Source of the DNA: Halomontanus rarus
GTDB lineage: Archaea > Halobacteriota > Halobacteria > Halobacteriales > Natrialbaceae
Length of the DNA: 64,000 nt
Reading direction: 5' to 3' (one strand)
NCBI RefSeq assembly: GCF_029338335.1
Contig: NZ_CP119796.1
Position numbers and translations under genes: made by a program. The notes beneath the pieces are model-generated. The model was not told where the DNA came from. It made no database searches and saw nothing but the letters and a program-made list of their open reading frames with translations. How positions within the stretch are numbered: the stretch's first letter is position 1; each line of letters starts with the position of its first letter. Shown here one piece after another: positions 60,062 through 64,000 of this stretch.

Positions 60062-62077
60062 ATGGAACGCACGGAATTTCGCGACCTCGCTACCCCCGAA
60101 GAAGCCAGGGAGGCGATCCGCTCGCTCGCGCTCGAGGGCGGCGTCGATCGGGTCTCCCTCTCGAGCGCCCGCGGTCGGGTGCTGCTCGCGCGAATCGACG
60201 GCGATATCGACGTCCCCGGGTTCGACCGGGCGAGCCTCGACGGCTACGCGCTGCGGGCGCGGGACACCTTCGGCGCGACGGAGGGCGATCCGGCGCGCCT
60301 CGAGGTCGTCGGGGAGGTGCGGGCGGGGGAGAAGCCCGACGTGACTCTCGAGGCCGGCGAGGCGGTCGAGATTTCGACCGGGGCGGTGATGCCTGCGGGC
60401 GCGGACGCGATGGTTCCGGTCGAGCGGACCGACCGCACCGGTCCCGAATCGGCGGACCGAGCGAACGATGGCTCCGCGAGCAACAACGCCGCGAGCGACG
60501 AGGCCGTCCTCGTCCGAACCGCCGTCACCCCCGGTGACAACGTCATGTTCGCTGGCGCGGACGTCGCGGCCGGCGAGCGGGCGCTCGGTCCCGGGACCAG
60601 ACTCACCCCGCGTGAGATCGGCCTGCTCTCGGCGCTGGGGGTCGACGAAGTTCCCGTCCGCTCCAAACCCCGCGTCGGCATCGTCTCGACGGGCGACGAA
60701 CTCGTTCGACCGGGCGAGACGGTCGACAGCGACCGCGGCGAGATCTACGACGTCAACAGCTACACGATCGCGGCGGGGGTCGAAGACGCCGGCGGCGAGG
60801 CGGTCCTCTATCCGCACGCGGGCGACGACAGGGACGAACTCGAGCGCGTTCTCCGGGAGGCCGCCGCGGAGTGCGACCTCGTGCTCTCGTCGGGCTCGAC
60901 CAGCGCGGGCGCGGTCGACGTCGTCCACCGGGTGATCGACGAGCAAGGGGAGTTGTTGATCCACGGCGTCAGCGTCAAACCCGGAAAACCGATGCTCGTG
61001 GGCCGCCTCGAGCGGTCAGCCTACGTAGGATTGCCGGGGTATCCGGTGTCGGCGATGATGGTCTTTCGAACCTTCGTCGCGCCGGCGATCCGAGAGGCGG
61101 CGGGTCATCCCGAACCCGCTTCGGCGACCCTCGAGGGGCGGATGGCCGTCGAAGAGCGTTACGAGGAGGGGCGATTGCGGCTGCTGCCCGTCGGAGTCGT
61201 GACCGACGGGGACGGGGCGTCCGACGGTGGCGGTGAATCCGACGGGAACGGAGACGGAGATGGGGGCGAGAACGGGAACACCACCGACGACCTCCTCGTC
61301 TACCCCGTCGACAAGGGTAGCGGCGCGACCACCAGCCTCGCTGACGCCGACGGCGTCGTCGAGGTCCACCCGGACACGGCCTACCTGTCGGCCGGCGAGC
61401 GCGTGACGGTTCGGCTCTTCTCGCCCGATATCCGACCGCCCACGCTGCTCGGCGTCGGCGAGGACGATCCGACGCTGAACCGGGCGCTCGACCGTCTCGA
61501 TCGCCCGCGCTACCTCTCGGTCGGCACGCGCCCCGCCCTCCGCCGACTTCGCGAGGGCGTCCCCGACGTGGCGGTCGCCGCGGGGTCACTCGAGGCCGAT
61601 CACCGGGTTCCCGAGGAAGCGACGGTTCTCGCCGAGTGGCGCCGCGAGTGGGGACTGGTCGTTCCACCGGGAAATCCAGCCGAGATCGAAGGGCTGGCGG
61701 ACCTCGTCGATCGCGACCTGCGGTTCGTCAATCGGACGCCCGACTCGGGACTGCGGACCGATCTCGAGGCCGCACTCGACGAACTCGCCGACGCGCGCGG
61801 GCTCGAGCGGCGAGCGGTCACCGACGCGATCAATGGCTTCGACCTCGGTCTGCGCGCCCACGAGAGTCCCGCGCGAACGGTGCTTTCGGGCGATGCCGAC
61901 GTCGGCCTCGGCCTCCAGGCGACCGCCGATCACCTCGAGTGCGGGTTCGTTTCGCTGGGTGAGCAGGACGTTCGCCTCCTCGCGAACCCGGATCGAGCGG
62001 AGAAAGCGAGTGTTCGCGCCCTCGAGCGAGCGATCGAAGAGACGGTGAGTTCCGACGGCTGTCGACGACCGCAGTGA
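60062..62077 (+). CDS. moeA: MoeA fused to a periplasmic-binding-like domain
   Basis: A 671-residue protein. Residues 1-440 are MoeA: FDRASLDGYALRARDTFGAT, GAVMPAGADAMVPVERTDRT, PRVGIVSTGDELVRPGETVD, DLVLSSGSTSAGAVDVVHRV and VGLPGYPVSAMMVFRTFVAP. A Gly/Asn/Asp-rich linker (about 381-402) lies inside it. Residues 455-671 are a type-2 PBP-like domain (LLGVGEDDPTLNRALDRLDR, VVPPGNPAEIEGLADLVDRD, VGLGLQATADHLECGFVSLG), as in archaeal MoeA-LysR-substrate-binding fusions. It probably senses a molybdate- or cofactor-related ligand, or delivers it to the MoeA domain. ATG at 60062. Confidence 0.92.
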   Translation: MERTEFRDLATPEEAREAIRSLALEGGVDRVSLSSARGRVLLARIDGDIDVPGFDRASLDGYALRARDTFGATEGDPARLEVVGEVRAGEKPDVTLEAGEAVEISTGAVMPAGADAMVPVERTDRTGPESADRANDGSASNNAASDEAVLVRTAVTPGDNVMFAGADVAAGERALGPGTRLTPREIGLLSALGVDEVPVRSKPRVGIVSTGDELVRPGETVDSDRGEIYDVNSYTIAAGVEDAGGEAVLYPHAGDDRDELERVLREAAAECDLVLSSGSTSAGAVDVVHRVIDEQGELLIHGVSVKPGKPMLVGRLERSAYVGLPGYPVSAMMVFRTFVAPAIREAAGHPEPASATLEGRMAVEERYEEGRLRLLPVGVVTDGDGASDGGGESDGNGDGDGGENGNTTDDLLVYPVDKGSGATTSLADADGVVEVHPDTAYLSAGERVTVRLFSPDIRPPTLLGVGEDDPTLNRALDRLDRPRYLSVGTRPALRRLREGVPDVAVAAGSLEADHRVPEEATVLAEWRREWGLVVPPGNPAEIEGLADLVDRDLRFVNRTPDSGLRTDLEAALDELADARGLERRAVTDAINGFDLGLRAHESPARTVLSGDADVGLGLQATADHLECGFVSLGEQDVRLLANPDRAEKASVRALERAIEETVSSDGCRRPQ

Positions 62078-62177
62078 GCGAACAGGCGCTCGCAAGGCGC
62101 GCTACTAAACGTCACACCTGACGACAGTCAGGTCCCGCTAAGTAGCAGTTTTACGCGTGAATGATGTACGTGTGGTG

Positions 62178-62834
62178 ATGTCGACGATTGCCGAGTTTCG
62201 CCTCCCGACGGAGGATACGGCACTATCGGTCGCACTCGAGCGCGCACCCGATGCGACGGTCGAACTCGAGCCGTCGGTCTCGAAAACGCTTCCCTGTCTC
62301 TGGATCTCGGACGCCGACCGCGAGACCGTCGAGAGCGCACTCGAGGCCGACCCGACGGTCGAATCGTTCGAATTGCTCGTCGAGACGGAAACGGATCGGC
62401 GACTGCTCTACGACATCACGTTCGGCGAGGAGGCCCAGCGCGTCTGGGACGAACTCCTCGACGAGGGTGGGTCGTTGCTCGAGGCGACCGCGACCGCGGG
62501 CTGGTGGCAGATTCGCATGCGGTTTCTCGACCGCGAGGAACTCTGCGAGACCAACGACCGGCTGGTCGAGTTCGGCGTTAACGCCGACCTCCGACGGATC
62601 ACGGAACTCACCGACGACTCGAGGACGCACACGCGATTGACGCCCGAACAGCAGGAAGCGCTGTCGGCGGCGTTCGAACACGGCTACTTCGAAATTCCAC
62701 GGCAGATATCGATGGAAGAACTCGCCGCCGAACTCGGAATCTCCCATCAGGCGCTCTCCGAACGACTGCGGCGAGCCTACGAGACGCTCGTCGACGCCGA
62801 ATTACAACCGGCGAGCGACCGCCCCAATTCCTGA
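62178..62834 (+). CDS. Bat-type (HTH-10) transcriptional regulator
   Basis: A 218-residue protein. N-terminal domain MSTIAEFRLPTEDTALSVAL to about 150 is the bacterio-opsin-activator-type sensor (LEPSVSKTLPCLWISDADRE). The C-terminal HTH-10 reads RLTPEQQEALSAAFEHGYFE, IPRQISMEELAAELGISHQA and LSERLRRAYETLVDAEL. I start at the ATG at 62178 (after a run of GTG/GTG); a GTG at 62157 is possible. Probable regulator. Confidence 0.88.
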   Translation: MSTIAEFRLPTEDTALSVALERAPDATVELEPSVSKTLPCLWISDADRETVESALEADPTVESFELLVETETDRRLLYDITFGEEAQRVWDELLDEGGSLLEATATAGWWQIRMRFLDREELCETNDRLVEFGVNADLRRITELTDDSRTHTRLTPEQQEALSAAFEHGYFEIPRQISMEELAAELGISHQALSERLRRAYETLVDAELQPASDRPNS

Positions 62835-62916
62835 GTTCGATCCCGCTCACGTCCGGATTGAGAGTCACGTTCACTTCTACTTCCGATTCGAGCGAGCGAC
62901 AACGCTCGAGGCGACC

Positions 62917-63213
62917 CTACGACGAATCGGTCCCAGAGACTCTGATCTCGACCGTCTCCTCACACCACAGACTCACGTTCATCCCGTCGAACGCGAACTG
63001 GAGCGTGACGGGTGCATCACCGTCTTCTCGAAAGAGCGTATCGAGGGCGTCGGGATCGATCTGATCGTAGAGCGTCCGGTCGCCTCGAGTCAGCGCCTCG
63101 TCACTGTGGTCGTCGATCGCGCGCAACACGACGTTGCTCAGTGACGCGTTCTCCTCGCCGGGTCGGTACCGCCGTCGGACCACGCCGTCGTTCGCGTAGA
63201 GATCCTCGTTCAC
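62917..63213 (-). CDS. HalOD1 output-domain protein
   Basis: A 98-residue stand-alone HalOD1: MNEDLYANDGVVRRRYRPGE, then SLSNVVLRAIDDHSDEALTR, IDPDALDTLFREDGDAPVTL and QFAFDGMNVSLWCEETVEIR. Convergent with the Bat-like gene upstream. Paralogous to the gene at 34891-35133. Confidence 0.85.
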   Translation of the reverse strand: MNEDLYANDGVVRRRYRPGEENASLSNVVLRAIDDHSDEALTRGDRTLYDQIDPDALDTLFREDGDAPVTLQFAFDGMNVSLWCEETVEIRVSGTDSS

Positions 63214-63281
63214 GGATACGCGATACTGACGGCTGCCAGACGGGAAAATCGACGACCGTCATGTACAAGGTCGGCCGCAGA

Positions 63282-63917
63282 TCACGACAGTTCGTCGAAC
63301 GACGTGACCCGGTAGTCACCCAATACGCAGCGTCCGCGACGGTCGTGTCCGATACGTTCGACGTGGATCGCGTCGAGACCGGCGTTCCAGGCCGCTCCGA
63401 CGTCGTTCGAGCCGTCGCCGGCGAGGACGCCGCGGTGACCGTTGCCGGCGACGTCGATTTCCTGCATGACCTGCCGAACGGGTCCGGGATCGGGCTTCCA
63501 GCCCGTCTCTTCCGTACAGCAAACGATCCCGTCGAACCAGTCGCGAATACCCACCGCGTCGAGAACCGGGTCGGCCAGAAACTGCTGGCAGTGCGTGACG
63601 AGTCCGACCGGTACCTCGAGGTCGGCGACGAACGCGGCGTCCTCGTGGAGGTAGGTCTGTTCGGCCCGCACCAGCGGGTCCTCCTCCGCGTGGAAGGCCT
63701 CCCAGAACGACGCGGGTTCGATCCCCCACTCCCGGAGTTGCCGGTCGCGCGAGCCGGTGAGGCCGTTCCAGAGGATCCGCGCCTCTCGGTCGGTGAACCC
63801 GCGGCCGAGACGGTCGCCGACGGCGTCGAACACCTCGCGGGTGTAGGACCACTCGACGTCGATCAGCGTGCCGTCGAGGTCGAGCAGCCAGAAGTCGTAG
63901 GAAAGTGCCATAGCCAT
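63282..63917 (-). CDS. HAD-family hydrolase
   Basis: A 211-residue phosphatase of the haloacid-dehalogenase superfamily. Motif I is WLLDLDGTLIDVEW (DxDGT), motif II has VGLVTHCQQF, motif III Lys is in TEETGWKPDPGPV, and motif IV is LAGDGSNDVGAAWNAG. It resembles phosphoglycolate phosphatase/beta-phosphoglucomutase-type members; substrate unknown. Met1 or Met3 (MAMALSYDF) may start. The last 83 nt of the window are its upstream region, without a further gene. Confidence 0.9.
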   Translation of the reverse strand: MAMALSYDFWLLDLDGTLIDVEWSYTREVFDAVGDRLGRGFTDREARILWNGLTGSRDRQLREWGIEPASFWEAFHAEEDPLVRAEQTYLHEDAAFVADLEVPVGLVTHCQQFLADPVLDAVGIRDWFDGIVCCTEETGWKPDPGPVRQVMQEIDVAGNGHRGVLAGDGSNDVGAAWNAGLDAIHVERIGHDRRGRCVLGDYRVTSFDELS

Positions 63918-64000
63918 GGATTGTCTCGAATGTCCCTGCTGGACGACCTAGTAGGTCGGTCACGAGTAAGTGTGTATCGGCGCTTCGCCGTGTGTGATAC

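Noticed and set aside
58826..62077. A 1083-codon open frame running through the M29 gene into moeA copy 2
   Set aside because: The first 412 codons are an Arg/Gly-rich shadow of the M29 peptidase in another frame. The real MoeA starts at 60062, where recognisable domain sequence begins.

Overview
The window is chromosomal DNA of a haloarchaeon, most like the Natrialba/Haloterrigena/Natrinema group. The DNA is GC-rich and the proteins are very acidic (Asp/Glu-rich). Start codons are mostly leaderless, with TATA-like boxes about 25 nt upstream. Haloarchaea-type families are frequent: HalOD1, DUF7344, Bat-type HTH-10 regulators, Tat-lipobox signal peptides and small CPxCG zinc-ribbon proteins. 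I see no tRNA, rRNA or CRISPR array. The genus is inferred from protein style only.

Layout. 0-9.6 kb: start of malate:quinone oxidoreductase, a purine salvage pair (phosphoribosyltransferase plus NCS2 permease), a CaCA exchanger, an SDR, a DrrAB-like ABC exporter and a nuclease-like protein with a duplicated C-terminal domain. 9.7-24.5 kb: a repeated module of structured leader plus CPxCG microprotein (copies at 9.8, 20.7 and 24.2 kb), a HEAT-like/small-protein pair, a Kv-type K+ channel, a frameshifted zinc-ribbon gene, a large Tat lipoprotein, two GIDE-like membrane proteins, a voltage-sensor-only protein, a DUF389 protein and a surface-protein operon. 24.8-37.3 kb is accessory: a membrane protein with a metzincin motif that lacks the catalytic Glu, an immunity-like protein, two genes broken by single in-frame stops (SRPBCC, SBP56), paralogous HTH regulators sharing a candidate operator, a decayed IS5-type element, and direct repeats at 27.6 and 37.3 kb. 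37.4-50 kb: glycosyltransferase, aldo-keto reductase, thioredoxin-reductase-like protein, ZIP transporter, Nif3-like protein and the eIF5A modification set (deoxyhypusine synthase, agmatinase, aIF5A). 50-64 kb: enolase-superfamily protein, Bat-like regulators, an ABC1 kinase followed by Hsp20, two MoeA proteins (one with a C-terminal binding domain) flanking an M29 aminopeptidase, and a HAD hydrolase at the edge.

The most interesting signal is the module seen three times on the + strand. A promoter and a roughly 200-nt leader that folds into up to five hairpins, several with compensatory changes between copies, lead into an ORF for a tiny C-x2-C-x19-C-x-C protein. Two copies are intact; the third has lost its promoter and cysteines. 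A second dispersed element, an interrupted palindrome of about 85 bp, also occurs three times, and in two of them the stop codon of a transporter gene lies inside one arm.
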